From positions 64,855,492 through 64,919,491 of the forward strand of contig NC_057867.1 of the NCBI RefSeq assembly GCF_019393635.1: a DNA stretch of 64,000 nt. The letters are read 5' to 3'. This DNA comes from Dromiciops gliroides (taxonomy: Eukaryota; Chordata; Mammalia; Microbiotheria; Microbiotheriidae). The notes under the pieces were generated by a model. The model did not search any database. It saw only the letters and a program-made list of their open reading frames with translations, and was not told the origin of the DNA. Shown here one piece after another: positions 1 through 10,904 of this stretch; positions within the stretch are counted from its first letter, which is position 1; each line of letters begins with the position of its first letter. The position numbers and the translations under genes were made by a program.

Positions 1-74
1 AAGGGAGAGGGTATGTGCAGAAGTAGATGTTAGAGTGGAGGCGAGGAAGGACACAGAGCATGGCACAGGACAAA

Positions 75-215
75 GAGCAGCCAAAGAGCAATCAAGAGAG
101 CCTGGGTTCCATTCCTGGCCCTCCCACTAACTGATCAAGATACTGCAGTCAAATCTCAACCTTTGCACAATTCAGTTTGCCCACCTCTGAAACGGGAAGA
201 ATACCAGCCCATGAC
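75..215 (+). repeat. MIR/CORE-SINE fragment
   Basis: Contains the usual order: GTTCCATTCCTGGC, then CAGTTTGCCCACCTCTGAAA, a worn form of the MIR core and tail. Confidence 0.6.
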
Positions 216-373
216 CATTACCCAGGAGAAGAAGAGCCCAGGCTCCCAGGGGAGAAAGCTGGGGCTCAAGCCCCGGGATGACACAGTGCTGAGGATGCTG
301 AAGGAAAGGTCCAAGCCGACGCTCAGGCAGCAACAATAGAATCTTGGGCAGGACAGAGGGAACCAGAGCTCAC

Positions 374-465
374 CTGAGGCCTGGCTGTCAGGAGAGCAGC
401 TGCCATCGCCTGGTCTCCTGTGTGCCCCGTGTGGGAAAGGGCAAGAGCACACAGAGCAGCTGGAG
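374..465 (-). CDS. KRAB zinc-finger gene, leader coding exon (partial gene running off the left edge)
   Basis: The minus strand shows a polypyrimidine acceptor (TTTCACCTTCCTTAG), a 92-nt exon with ATG at 406, and a donor (GCCTCAG|GTGAGC, exon end 374). The 11 codons read MAAALLTARPQ and end in phase 0. This is the standard leader exon of KRAB C2H2 zinc-finger genes, after which the next exon begins ESVTF and carries the KRAB-A box. Proteins of that family bind DNA through C2H2 arrays and recruit TRIM28 through KRAB to silence chromatin, often over retroelements. The KRAB and finger exons would lie left of base 1. Start choice is supported by frame and family pattern. The exon is short, so a chance match is possible, though signals at both ends agree. 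Confidence 0.65.
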
Positions 466-689
466 CTAAGGAAGGTGAAAAGAGCCATAAGTGAGATCAA
501 CCTTGGCTTTGGGTGCCCACTCGATAAAGACTGGAGAGCCCCATTTCTCCCAATGACAAAACCACACAAAAGCCGGCCTTTAAAACTAACTTTACTTTAA
601 ATTTGTCTTAAATTCTAAAAAATTTCTTTGAAAAGATTCACATGCCTTTGGATGATAGCTGCAAACTATAAGGGAACCACAGTAGAAAT

Positions 690-880
690 GTAGTCTCATC
701 CTCCCATTTTACAGACGAGGAAACTGAGGCCCAAGAGGGCTAAAGTGGTACACGGTGTGGTGTGGAAAAGAATCCTGGGCTATGGGCAAGGGACAAAATC
801 TCAGCCTTGGTCTCCTTCTTCTTAAAATGGCAATAATAGCACAGAATGTTGTGGTAAGAAAAGCAATCTAGAACATATGA
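690..880. repeat. MIR-like fragments
   Basis: CATTTTACAGACGAGGAAACTGAGG is the antisense MIR signature. The following 100 bp hold a sense-like piece (TCTTAAAATGGCAATAATAG). No gene seen. Confidence 0.5.
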
Positions 881-1780
881 AGCTCTCTAGAAATGTTCTA
901 GATGGTGATGTGAATGTTCCAGGTGACCCAGCATTAGTGGCAGACCCAGGACTGAGAACTGACTCCCAACTCCTCAGCAAATCTTCTTTTCTACACCAAC
1001 TTTGCTGGTAAATAAATACCTTCTTTTGAGCAAAGGCCACCACTAGTAGCTCTCTCATATGTTCAAGTGAGAGGAAGAAGGGGTCACCAAGGGCATCTCC
1101 CACATATGGGGCTAAAGAGGATGCAGAAGCGACAAAGTGGTACCCTGTGGATTGGCAGAGAGGGAGGTGCTGTTTGGCAAGCCAAGCCATCCTACAAACC
1201 TAGAGAACACCTGGGCACACTCTACCTCCGACTGGCCCAGGCCTCTGCAAACTCGTGCCAACACTTCTCAAACAAACATTCCAAGGACGCACACAGCCCA
1301 GCAGCCCAAGAGAAGGTGGCGTGCCAGACACAGGAAAGAGGACTCATTCTTTACTTGTGCCGGGTCGAGGAACAACACTAGTCGAGGGGTTTGTGAGCGT
1401 GCTCTGGAACCATGGAAATGGGACTCAGGTTCTTATCATTTTGAATACAACTATCCAGAGACCTCTCGGGGGCCATGTGTTCCTCACTAACACTGCCTGA
1501 CATCATCTAACACAGGATCCCTGGAAGAACAACAAGAAGAACAAACTTATCGACTTCCCTCAATAACTCCAGGTATTTTCTTACTGGTCCTCTAGATTCT
1601 AATGAGTCCTCCTCGGGATTATGGACATTTTCGAAATGGAAACATTCAGATTATACACCAACTACAACCACAGAGAAAAAAGGCAACAAAACCCCTCCAA
1701 AAGACAAATATGCAGAAAAGAGCAAAAGGGAACACAGATGGAACTAAGCTGCCACACCCCATACAAGATAGAGTTGAAAG
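880..1780. other. Unassigned unique-looking sequence
   Basis: Overlapping short frames only, none with splice signals or recognisable residues. I see no gene, RNA or repeat family here. Confidence 0.5.
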
Positions 1781-1940
1781 GCACTTCCTGTTATAGATGG
1801 GGAATCTGCAACCCAGACAGCTTTACGTGACTTTGCCAGGGCCACCCAGACAATTACTGAAAGAACTAGAACTCAAACCCAGGCCTCAGGAACCCAGGAC
1901 TCCCGGGCTTCAGCTCTTGCCCTCTACCCTACGGCTTCCT
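1780..1940 (-). repeat. MIR fragment, antisense
   Basis: TAGATGGGGAATCTGCAACC through CTCAAACCCAGG to CCCTCTACCCTACGG follows the antisense MIR layout. Confidence 0.6.
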
Positions 1941-1984
1941 CCCAATATTCTAATTTGAAGTTTTACAAAAAGATCATTTTGTGA

Positions 1985-2170
1985 AAAAATAAACATTTCC
2001 AATTAATCATAATTTGGAGTCAATGGTTTTATATAAAACCATTATATAAACCAAATATATATTATATTAAAATGTTATTATATATGTGTTATATTACCAT
2101 ATAAAAACATATTACAATAAAATATTGTTATATACAATATATAACTATCTATATATGATACATTTTTATG
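1985..2170. repeat. AT-rich low-complexity stretch
   Basis: Runs of TATATA, ATATAAA and AATATT with almost no G or C. No gene. Confidence 0.7.
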
Positions 2171-2539
2171 ATTTAAATGGTTATGACGTTGAGAATGGAA
2201 AAATTTTGAAAAAAGAAATCTGGAATACAAGAAAACCATAATGTCAGGCTTATATATTGAGACAAAGTAGATTCTAAAACAAATACTAGTGGAAATACTA
2301 CCATTTTCAGGGTCAAAGAAAGAAACAAGCAGAAGAATTTGGTTACTACCACACTACCGTCAATATAAACACGTTTTGAGTGTTTTTTTTCTCTTCATAA
2401 GAGTAATAATAACAATAGTTATAGTTTAAGGACACCGAAAAGCATTTATAATTGTTTTTGGTTTGGTTTGTTTACTTCTCTCCTTTTGTTCCTGTTGATT
2501 TACCTGAATATTTATACTTGGTCAGCAGAAGTTGGGGAA

Positions 2540-2720
2540 AAAAACAACTGGCTGGAGTGAGAAAACCATCAAGCTAATGTACTGTCCATATAGCTGAAAA
2601 TTGGTTCAACTCTTCTGGAAGATAGTTTGCAATTATGCAAGGCCGTTTATTAAATTAATCACACATAGCCTCTGACCGCACTACTAGGCATATATCCCAA
2701 GGGAGGTTACTGTCAGCTGA
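2540..2720 (+). mobile_element. L1 ORF2 C-terminal fragment
   Basis: Matches the L1 pattern GAAGATAGTTTGCAATTATGC followed by CATATATCCCAAG, the stretch before the cysteine-rich end of ORF2. Heavily worn, no open frame. Confidence 0.6.
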
Positions 2721-2859
2721 CGTCTCTAGTTCGGCCAGAGCCTCTGGCACACTGATTTCTACACAGATGGATGTCCAATACTTATTAATAGAAGGGTTAA
2801 GGAGGGTCTTAGGTCAGGTTGGTCAGAGAAGGCTGTTCCCAGCAGGGATTCTTAATCTT

Positions 2860-3240
2860 TCTTATGTCCCAGCCCCCTCTGACAGACTAGTAAAGCCTCT
2901 GGACCCCTTGTCCTAATGACATTTTTAAATGCACAAAATATACTTTTATTAATTATATAATATACAATATCATTATATATTAGATCACATAATATTATAT
3001 TGTGAAGCTTTGTTTTTCTTTCCTTTAAAAAATATGCTCAAGGGAGGCTAGTGTGAAGGAGATACTTTAAAAATACTTATTTGAAAAATAAAATATTTTT
3101 TAAAAGGAAAAAATAAAATACATATGATTACAAAGGAAATTAATATGGAAATAAAAATGTCATTTTTCTGCTATCCAAATTCAAGGACCCTCTTAAATCT
3201 ATCCCCAGACTCCTTGGGGATACACAGATGCCAGATTAAA
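2860..3240. repeat. Ancient interspersed repeat of unresolved family
   Basis: Contains CCTCTGGACCCCTTGTC, AAATGCACAAAATA and ATGATTACAAAGGAAATTAA, a set I recognise as an old mammal-wide repeat but cannot name with certainty. Confidence 0.4.
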
Positions 3241-3334
3241 GAATCCTTTCACTACAAGGATATACGGCAAGTCAACCAAATTCAGGAATCCATGTATATA
3301 CCCAAATAAAACACCAAAGGAAAAGTTGGCAGCA

Positions 3335-3475
3335 TAGGGTGCCTTGAAGGTGGCAGTCCTGAGTTCTAATCCTCCCGCTCCTCCTCCTACCACATACTAA
3401 CCATGTGACCTTGGACGAACCACTTAGCTTAACTGGGCCTCAGTTTCTTCATCTGTAAAATATACAGGACTGAAC
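3335..3475 (+). repeat. MIR fragment
   Basis: GTTCTAATCCTCC, CATGTGACCTTGGACGAACC and CCTCAGTTTCTTCATCTGTA occur in the MIR order. Confidence 0.75.
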
Positions 3476-3784
3476 CAAACGACATGTCCTTCTTCCAACC
3501 TGAAGATGCTATGCTGCTTTCCACCTCTAAAGTGCTCTAAGAGAGGGGAGATGCCAAAGAATCCTTCTAAACTAGAGCCTCTGAACAGCATTAGGCTCCT
3601 GACAGAATAGTGATAAAGGTTCATTCTAACTAGGCTTGCTCTGTAAAGGAGTCACTTGAACTGAACATCTGCTAAGGTTATTCAGCTGTTTTAATGAAAT
3701 CTATGACTAAAACCTATGTTGAAAATAAGAAAAAGACAGGAGAGCTGCAGTATGCCTTCTGATTTGTTTTACTAGAACAGAAAC

Positions 3785-3990
3785 TCTTGCTGGACGTAAG
3801 AGTCAGGATGACCTGAGTTCAGATCTGGCCTAGGATACTTAGCTGTGTGACCCTGGACAAGCTGACTGACCTCATCGGTCAAATGGGCATGGTGCTAGCA
3901 CCTACCTCCCAGGTTTAAATGAGATAATAATGGTAAAGCACTTTGCGAACCTGAAATTACTATGTAACTGCTAGCTGGTGTTACTATTAT
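3785..3990 (+). repeat. MIR/CORE-SINE copy
   Basis: GAGTTCAGATCTGGCC, GCTGTGTGACCCTGGACAAG, then TAAATGAGATAATAATGG and GCACTTTGCGAACCTG, a nearly complete CORE-SINE with 3' part. Confidence 0.7.
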
Positions 3991-3999
3991 TAGATCCAG

Positions 4000-4800
4000 C
4001 ATGTTCAAAATACCTACAAGTTACTGGGATAAGATTCTGATTTTGATGACCCTTTGATAATTATAATTAGGCCAACTATTTTCAAAATAGGTCTAACTCT
4101 TATGTTTCACTGGTGTGAAAAAATTCCAAGGACTGAGGGCTGTCTCCCAGCTGTTACTTCTGATCACTCCCACACCCACTACCAAGATTCCAGAATCTTC
4201 CTTTCTGGACTGTTTTGCAGTATTTCTTTACCTCTTATCTGCCACAATTGTAGCAGTTCAGTTTGAGTCAAGAGTCACATCACATTCAGCCACCTGTTTA
4301 CAGTATAAGGAACTGCATTTTACCACAGGATGAGGAAACTCGGTCTACAACAGGTACTATATCCAGTATACAGATTACATGAATATGGGGTTTGTTATGG
4401 AGTCCAATGGAGTCCAGCTTAGAGCAGGTCTTATTCAGAAATATCATTAATTCCATCGTCCAATAACCAGAGCTCATCCCTTCCCAACTCAGGTTTTTAT
4501 TTTCTCACAATTTTGGAGAAGTCTGATTTCTCTTTCTAGTCCCCGCTAACAATGACCTTTTTTCAATATCCTGAACACTAAGGAGGCAAGTAACTTTTCT
4601 CTGTCTCTACTTTCTGCTAATTCTTTCTACTCTAGAGTAATTCTCTTAAATCTCCCAGAGGAAAGACTTTAATGATCTTGAGCCATATACAATTCTTAGT
4701 CTATCCCAAAAAGGGAGGAGGAAGAGGCCTATCATATCACTCCAGGATAAAAATGATCAATTTATGATGTATCCAAACTCTAGTGAGCATTCCTGACCCT
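4000..4800. other. Unassigned sequence
   Basis: Short frames only; one worn MIR-like piece near 4300-4345. No gene recognised. Confidence 0.4.
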
Positions 4801-5165
4801 TAACAGTTTGGCCTCAGGCAAGCTCTCCAATCTTATCTCCCACACAAACCAGTCAAGCTGGTTTCCTTCCTGTCCCCATTTTGGCCTTTGTTTACATCTT
4901 CCTTTCTCCTCTGCTTAAATTAATGTTTCCTTTTCTTCACTGAGATCATCAAAAACCTCACTTTCTCTGTGAAAGCTTCTCCAAAATAATTTCCCCACCT
5001 TCTCAACACCTCTAGCATTTGTCTGTACTAACATATGGCTACTCAAACTTGTTTATCTCTCTAACTATATTGTAAATTTCTTAGAGAAGGAAACTGTGCT
5101 AATACACTGGATTACAAAGTATACACTCTCCATCAAGTGGGTGTGCAGTAAATGTTTGCTGACTG
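4800..5165 (+). mobile_element. L2 3' end
   Basis: Ends with TGTAAATTTCTTAGAGAAGG and GTAAATGTTTGCTGACTGG, the worn L2 terminus, preceded by C/T-rich L2 3' sequence. Confidence 0.6.
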
Positions 5166-5302
5166 GTTGAGGAAGTACCTCAGAAAAGGGAGCTGACAGC
5201 ATGTGGTTCTTAGGCAGGGTCTTTACCTTTTCTGTGTCATGGATCTGCTGGGCACTCTGGTGAAGCCTAGACAGGATCACAAAGGAAACCAGTTACTAAA
5301 AA

Positions 5303-6080
5303 TCTTTTTCTTTTTTTAATTAAAAATTTTCCCCCCAAATTGACTGTTTTAACATTCTTTTTTCAGTTTTGAGTTTTCTCCTTCCCTCCTGCCCCTCCCC
5401 TTTCCTGCCTAGGAAATATATCAATTATACATGTGAAATCCTGCAAAACTTATTTCCATATTAGCCATTTTGCAAAACAAAACAAAAACCCAAGGGAGAA
5501 AAAAGTTTAAAAAACTACGTTCTGATCTGCACTGGGATTCCAATCAGTTCTCTCTTTAGAGGTGAATAGCATTTTTCATCATAGGTCCTTCTGCACTGTC
5601 TTGGAACAATGTATTGCTGAGAATAGCTTAAGTCATTCCCAGTTGATCACTGTTCAATAACGGGGTTACTATATCCAATGTTCTCCTGATTCTGCTCACT
5701 TCGATTTGCATCAGTTCCTGGAAGTCTTTCCAGGTTTTTCTTTCTTTCTTTTTTTTTTTTTATGATTAAAAATTTCTCAGTTTTAATACACATTAGTCAA
5801 AACACAGGAGGGTTTTTCTAAGAGCATCCCGCTCATCATTTCTTAGAGCACAATAGCATTCCATCACAATCCTATACCACAACTTTTCAACCATTCCCCA
5901 ATGGATGGGCATCCCCTCAATTTCCAATTCTTTGCCACCACAAAAAGAGCTGCTAGAAGTAGTTTTGTCCTCGGAGGTCTTTTTCCCTTTTGGCTTTTTG
6001 ATCTCTTTGGGAGAGTGACCTAGTCAAAGGGTATTTGCAGCTTTGGAGCCCTTTGGACAGTTCTAAACTATCCAAGCAGG
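5303..6080 (-). mobile_element. L1 3' end, antisense, abutting the CpG island
   Basis: Antisense text such as CAACCATTCCCCAATGGATGG and CCTTTTGGCTTTTTGATCTC is the end of ORF2 and 3' UTR of marsupial L1. It ends about 120 bp before the GC-rich promoter region begins. Confidence 0.8.
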
Positions 6081-6199
6081 TTTTTACAAATCCTGAACCC
6101 CTGCTCTCAGGTGTGAGCCCAGGAACTCCAGAACACGACTTTCATGTAGACTCTGGGCCACGGAACTGGCAGAGCCAAGCCCGATGTGTCGGTCCCCCC

Positions 6200-7010
6200 C
6201 TGCCACCTTTCAGCCTCGAGAACACAAGGGCAAACAGAACAACTTGCTCACAGCAAAAGGGGCTTTTCCGCGCGCGCGCACGGTCCTTGCAGCCCTTTAA
6301 ATATCCCCACGAGGCTTCTCGCTTCTCCCCGCCCCCCCACCCCCCACCCCCCACCCCCGCGCCTTTTTTGTGTTTGGCGTCCTCCCGCTCTCCCTTCCAC
6401 CCAACTGGGCCAACGGAACCGAGCCGGTGGCCACTGTTCGTTAGGCGAAGTCCCTCCCCGCGCTCACGAGAACTTTACCTCCCCGGGGCGGGAGCCAAGG
6501 GCTTCCTTCCGAGCACCCCGGGCCGCGCTCCGAGAGGAAGCCCCAGAGCCCCGAAGGCACCCTCGGAGCGCGCGGCTCCGGAGGGGGGAGCAGAGGGGAC
6601 CCTCCCCCCGCCCCCCCAGGCAGCGCAGCGCGAGCCGGGGTGGAAGCCCGCCCGCCCCTCCAGGGAACAAAGAGGGAGACCCAGGCTGGGAGGAGGAGAG
6701 GACGGCCGGCCGGGCCCGGACCCGAGCCCGGACCCAGACTCACCTGAAGCCGGGCAAGCGGCTGACGGCACGGCTGGGAGCGGAGCGCGCAGCCGGGGCC
6801 CAGAGCGAGCCAGGCCGGCAGCGCCAAGAACTCTTCCGGGGCTCGTCTAGGCAACTGCGGAGGGCCGGCGGCTTCCTCCTCCGTATCCGGCGGGGCGGGG
6901 GGCGGGGGCCGGGGGCCGGGCTAGCGGCAAAGGCCGAGGGGAGAGGAGGGGGAGGGGGGAGGGGGGAGGAGGGAGGAGCGTGCAGCCGGGAGTAGGGGGC
7001 CCAAACCTGG
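6200..7010 (-). promoter_or_regulatory. CpG island with minus-strand exon 1 and splice donor
   Basis: GC content and CpG density rise sharply here (CGCGCGCGCACGG at 6270, many CGs through 6930), unlike the AT-rich flanks. On the minus strand the donor GGCTTCAG|GTGAGT places an exon end at 6744. An ETS-like CCCCGGAAG lies about 90 bp upstream at 6837, and runs of G (6893-6975) mark the upstream side. No in-frame ATG is seen in the exon, so it is probably 5' untranslated. It is the natural promoter for the KRAB leader exon 6.3 kb downstream at 374-465. Confidence 0.65.
6893..6978 (+). promoter_or_regulatory. G-run cluster with G-quadruplex potential
   Basis: At least eight runs of four or more G within 85 bp on the plus strand, at the upstream edge of the 6.8-kb promoter. 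The spacing allows intramolecular quadruplexes on the template strand of the inferred minus-strand gene. Confidence 0.6.
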
Positions 7011-7087
7011 AATAGGGGAGAAAAAGCTAATCACAGCCTCCCTGTCTCCAAGTTGCCAAAGAAAAATTACCAAGGAGTCATTGAGGA

Positions 7088-7330
7088 CCTGTTGCACAGT
7101 GGTTAGAGCGGTGGGCCTGAAGTCAGGAAGACCCGAGTTCATGTTCGGCCTCAGACACTAGCTTCCTGACCCCATGCAAGTCACTTCACCTCCGTCTGCC
7201 TCAGTTTCCTCATCTGTAAAGTGGGGGTAATAACACCTTCCCAGGGTTGTTGTGGGATCAAAGGAGATGATATGTAAAGTGCTTCTTAAATCACTATATA
7301 AATGCTACTATTATTATTATTATTATTATA
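7088..7330 (+). repeat. MIR-type CORE-SINE with TAT-rich end
   Basis: Full layout: CACAGTGGTTAGAGCGG, GAGTTCATGTTCGGCC, CAGTTTCCTCATCTGTAAAG, GGTTGTTGTGGGATCAAAGG, then (TAT)n. The GGTTAGAGC box-A-like head is preserved. Confidence 0.8.
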
Positions 7331-8026
7331 GCTATTATTGAAATGGGGACTAAAGAGATCCTTTGAAGATACAATCTTTTCAAAACCCTGGACTTTGGGG
7401 ACTAGGGGGAAAAGCCCATGAGAAGACTTAACTATGAGGCCACTTCTAATTATAGTTAAGACCCCTGAGTCTTCACTGGCCCTGACACCATCACACCTCT
7501 ACCCTAGGCCTCCTTGTGCGCACAGAGATGCATGCAAGTCCAAGCCTGCACGGGTAGACTCCACCACCAGCTCAGTCTCCATTCCCCTTCTCTGCATAAA
7601 AGACAGACCCAGCACCTAGAGGGAGCCCACAATAACCCAGAACCCAACCAACACATCCCTGGAGTGGTAGTAGGCCTCCACCAGTTGTGGACGACCATGG
7701 ATCAGTGCCTTGAAGAGCCACAGGCCACAGTGTGGCTGTGCAGTCCGATACAGGAGCCGCAGCTCCTGAGTGACTTATAACCGGTAACTGCCCCATCCCG
7801 TGTTGTATCTACCCCATGAGGAGTAGCTGGAGTGTCCTGTCCAGGGCGCTGGCCTGGGCAGATCAATATGGAAAACAAGCTGTTGCCCATGCAGCAGGTT
7901 TCCCTTCTCCGCGACATTGGTGGATCCAAAGGAGAGGCAGAGCGAATACAGTTTGGCACCAGTGCCGCCTAGAGTGGCAAAGACAGTGAAAAGAACCAGG
8001 GAATGGAAAAGAATGATGTGCTCTTT
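7331..8026. other. Unassigned sequence with overlapping open frames
   Basis: Frames of 60-98 codons occur on both strands. One minus-strand frame (8071-7775) is hydrophobic near its start, but I recognise no family and see no paired splice signals. Confidence 0.4.
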
Positions 8027-8039
8027 GAAATCAAGGCTC

Positions 8040-8222
8040 AGGACAGCTAGGTGGCTCAGTGGATAGAGCACCGGCCCTGGAGTCAGGAGGACCTGAGTTC
8101 AAATCCAGCCTCAGACACTTAATACTTACTAGCTGTGTGACCCTGGGCAAGTCACTTAACCCCAACAGCCTCACCCCCCCCCCCCCCGAAAGGAAGGAAG
8201 GAAGGAAGGAAAAGAGAAAAGA
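8040..8222 (+). mobile_element. WSINE-type SINE with poly-C and (GGAA)n tail
   Basis: About 150-bp tRNA/CORE-type SINE; target duplication GAAATCAAGGCTC at 8027-8039 and 8223-8235. Confidence 0.92.
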
Positions 8223-8235
8223 GAAATCAAGGCTC

Positions 8236-8345
8236 TGTGAAATACTCACTGTGTGATCTCAAATAAGGCCCATAACCTTTCTGGGCCTCATTTTCTCATT
8301 TGTCAAACCAGGGAATTCTACTAGATGACTTCTAAGGTCCTTTTA
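8236..8345 (+). repeat. MIR fragment
   Basis: TGTGTGATCTCAAATAAGGC, GGGCCTCATTTTCTCATTTG and CTAGATGACTTCTAAGGTCC in MIR order. Confidence 0.65.
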
Positions 8346-8410
8346 CAGCTGGGTTCACAAGAGGGTCAGGCCAAATAGTCCCTGGGAAATCACTTAGAGC
8401 CTGGAGCCCT

Positions 8411-9136
8411 TGTGAAACCCCTGCTGATTTCTGACCCTGGCCATATGACCTCCTCATCCTCATCCTGTCTAAGCAGAGAGAATTGTGGGAATGGAACAAA
8501 CCCCACTGATTCTATCTTGGGAGGCCATTTGGAGCTAGCTCAGTTCCCATCCTATTCAATTACGGGTCTAGTCCAATTTCTGTCTTGTGAGAAAACTTTA
8601 TTCAATTGTGGGAATTGAAAGAAAGCCTGATTGCATTGTTTGACCCTAGTCCCAAGTGGCTGGAAAGCTGGACCACCTCTACCTTAGAGGCTGCCCAGAG
8701 ACCCTTTACTAAAAACCCATGTTATGCCTTACAATTCTTACACATCTTAAGTAACCCATGTGTCTTATCTGAAAACCAGCCCCATACTGGCCAATCAGTG
8801 CGTGTTCCCACGTTCCTTTGATTGTCTACAGACACTTGGGGGGGATGGGACACCTCTTTCTGATTTCAGGGAATTATACCTGTTCACTCTCTCCCTCCCA
8901 TCTTGGAAAGTCCTGAATCTTTCCTCCAATTAGAAATCAGATTACCTAATCTTATATCCTGGTTTACACCCTCTTGTTTTCTTTTAATGTATAAGAATCT
9001 GTCTCCCCCTGTCTTCAGGGTCCAGTGCTGGTCTGATGAGGCCTGGTCCCGATTTGTTATGCAATCGGCATGCTTTGCAATCAATATGCTCAGAAGCTCA
9101 AACTTTGCTCAGTTATTTCAGATTGCACCTGTCACA
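8411..9136 (+). repeat. Candidate ERV LTR with primer-site-like edge
   Basis: A 726-bp segment starts TGTGAAACCCC and ends CCTGTCACA, so its termini are TG..CA and inverted. Inside are a CCAAT box (CCAATCAGTG, 8790), a TATA-like TGTATAAGAATC (8990) and a worn polyadenylation area. TGGCCCAACTCAGG follows at once, resembling a primer-binding site. No clear target duplication or internal genes were found, so this is tentative. Confidence 0.4.
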
Positions 9137-9414
9137 TGGCCCAACTCAGGTTGGATGGATCCCCATCACAGAGGGACCTCCTTAGGAGATGGTCAGGGGA
9201 CACTGGCAGTGTCTTGGTGGGAGGAATACAGAGAAATGTAGGCTCAGATGGTCCCTGGAGAAGGCAGGCACTTTTCCTAGGAGAATGACCAAAGAAAACT
9301 GCTACTGAAGCCAGCTTGGAACTCGGTGAATTACTGAGGAATCCGGGACAGATTTATGGTGCCCTCCAGTCCTAGTCATTCCCCTGTTAACCGCCCTGCC
9401 AAGAAGGCTGGGTT

Positions 9415-9550
9415 TGGAGTTGGTGTCAGAGGACCTAGGCTCACCCTCTGGCCAAATCCCTTAGCCTCTCCAGACCTCAGTTTCCTCATCTGTTAAATGG
9501 GGCTAGAGCCAGTGAAATGCCCTCTACAGCCCCATCCTGCTCTAAATTTC
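9415..9550 (+). repeat. MIR fragment
   Basis: CAGTTTCCTCATCTGTTAAATGGGG with upstream CCTCTGGCCAAATCCC. Confidence 0.65.
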
Positions 9551-9734
9551 TGATCCCTTCCCTTCCCTTCCAGGTCCTTTTAACACACCTGTAGCTGGTA
9601 CCACTGAATTCAATACCTAATAGTTCTCTAATTATAGGGAAAAGATGGAGACTAGACCTTCCTGTGATTTCACTGGTGTACAGAATGAAAGAAACTCATT
9701 TTGCCAATACAAGTCAGCACGTTTGCTGACTGAT

Positions 9735-9870
9735 TCTCAGAAAGCAGAGCACTGAGTGGGTTATAGGACTTGCTCAGGGTCTCACAGTCAGTGTACATCA
9801 ATCAAGACTTGAACCCAGGTCTTCTGGGTTCCAAGGACAGCTCTGCCCACTATGCCATACTACCATGTGA
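9735..9870 (-). repeat. MIR fragment, antisense
   Basis: GACTTGCTCAGGGTCTCACAG, CTTGAACCCAGGTCTTC and CCCACTATGCCATACTACC. Confidence 0.65.
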
Positions 9871-10382
9871 AATGAAATGGTTTCTTGGTTAGATCTTTCT
9901 AGTCACTCAAGTCAGAGGAGAAAAAAACCCTCTTGCATGTGTTGTGTAGTTTCCCGGGGTTCAGTAGGACAAAGGAAGCTACAGACTATGAGGCCATCCT
10001 CACCACCATCATCACACTGGTCACAGAAGAGAGAGTGTATCTAGGTGTGTCCCTCTACTTGTGGCCTCCATCCCATTCCCCCAATACCCCCAGCACCCTG
10101 CTGTACAACTCATCCCCCTTCTCTCATTTACCTTCACTCTCTCACTACCGGCTCCTTGCCACCTGCCTACAAAGACGTTCAGTTTCTCCCATCCTAAAAA
10201 TACCCACTCTTGACCCCTTCAAGACCCTTGACCCCATCCAGCTACCACCTGTCTACTATTACATCCCCTTCACAGCTAAACTTGAGAAATCTGTCTATTC
10301 CTAATGCCTCCAAGTTCCTCAGTATCTCCTCTCTCTTCATCCCCTTACTACTGGTCTCCCACACTATTGAAATTACTCTTCT

Positions 10383-10541
10383 GGGGCAGCTAGGTGGCGC
10401 AGTGGATAGAGCACCAGCCCTGGATTCAGGAGGACCTGAGTTCAAATATGACATCAGACACTTAACACTTACTAGCTGTGTGACCCTGGGCTTAACCCCA
10501 ATTGCCCTGCTAAAAAAACAAAACAAAACAAAACAAAAAAA
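10383..10541 (+). mobile_element. WSINE-type SINE
   Basis: Target duplication TGAAATTACTCTTCT at 10368-10382 and 10542-10556; the CAAGTCACTT box is partly deleted. Confidence 0.92.
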
Positions 10542-10657
10542 TGAAATTACTCTTCTGACAATCACAAGTGACCTCCTAATTGCCAAACCATCACCCCCCC
10601 TCTTTAAACAAACCTCATCGTCACTGAGCAGTTTTGGATTTTGTTCACATATTGGAT

Positions 10658-10902
10658 GGGCAGCCAGGTGGCATTGCAGTGGACAGAGTGTCAGGCCTGG
10701 AGTCAGGAGGACTTGAATTCAAATCCAGCCTCAGACCCTTCCTAGCTGTGCAACCCTGGGCAAGCCACTTCACCCTGATTGCCTCAGTTTCTTTATGTAT
10801 AAAATGAGCTGGAGCAGGAAATGGCAAACCACTCCAGCATCTTTGCCAAGAAAATCCCAAATGGGGTCACAAAGAGTCAGAGACAACAGAAAGGACTGAA
10901 CT
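10658..10902 (+). mobile_element. RTE-tailed SINE
   Basis: tRNA-like head and CAGTTTCTTTATGTATAAAA core are followed by GGAAATGGCAAACCACTCC and ACAAAGAGTCAGAGACAAC. The same 3' text occurs in the RTE element at 33.6 kb, so RTE machinery probably moved it (MAR1-like). Confidence 0.85.
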
Positions 10903-10904
10903 AC

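Noticed and set aside
156..569. Minus-strand frame of 137 codons as a protein gene
   Set aside because: It overlaps the KRAB leader exon in another frame, has no family likeness, and crosses clear splice signals.
6035..6995. Plus-strand frames of about 270 codons and minus-strand frames of 98-137 codons
   Set aside because: High GC of the CpG island removes stop codons by chance. The residues are arbitrary Pro/Arg/Gly mixtures and some starts are not ATG.
7775..8071. Hydrophobic minus-strand frame of 98 codons as a membrane-protein pseudogene
   Set aside because: Part of it is SINE sequence. I compared it mentally with small membrane proteins and found no convincing match.
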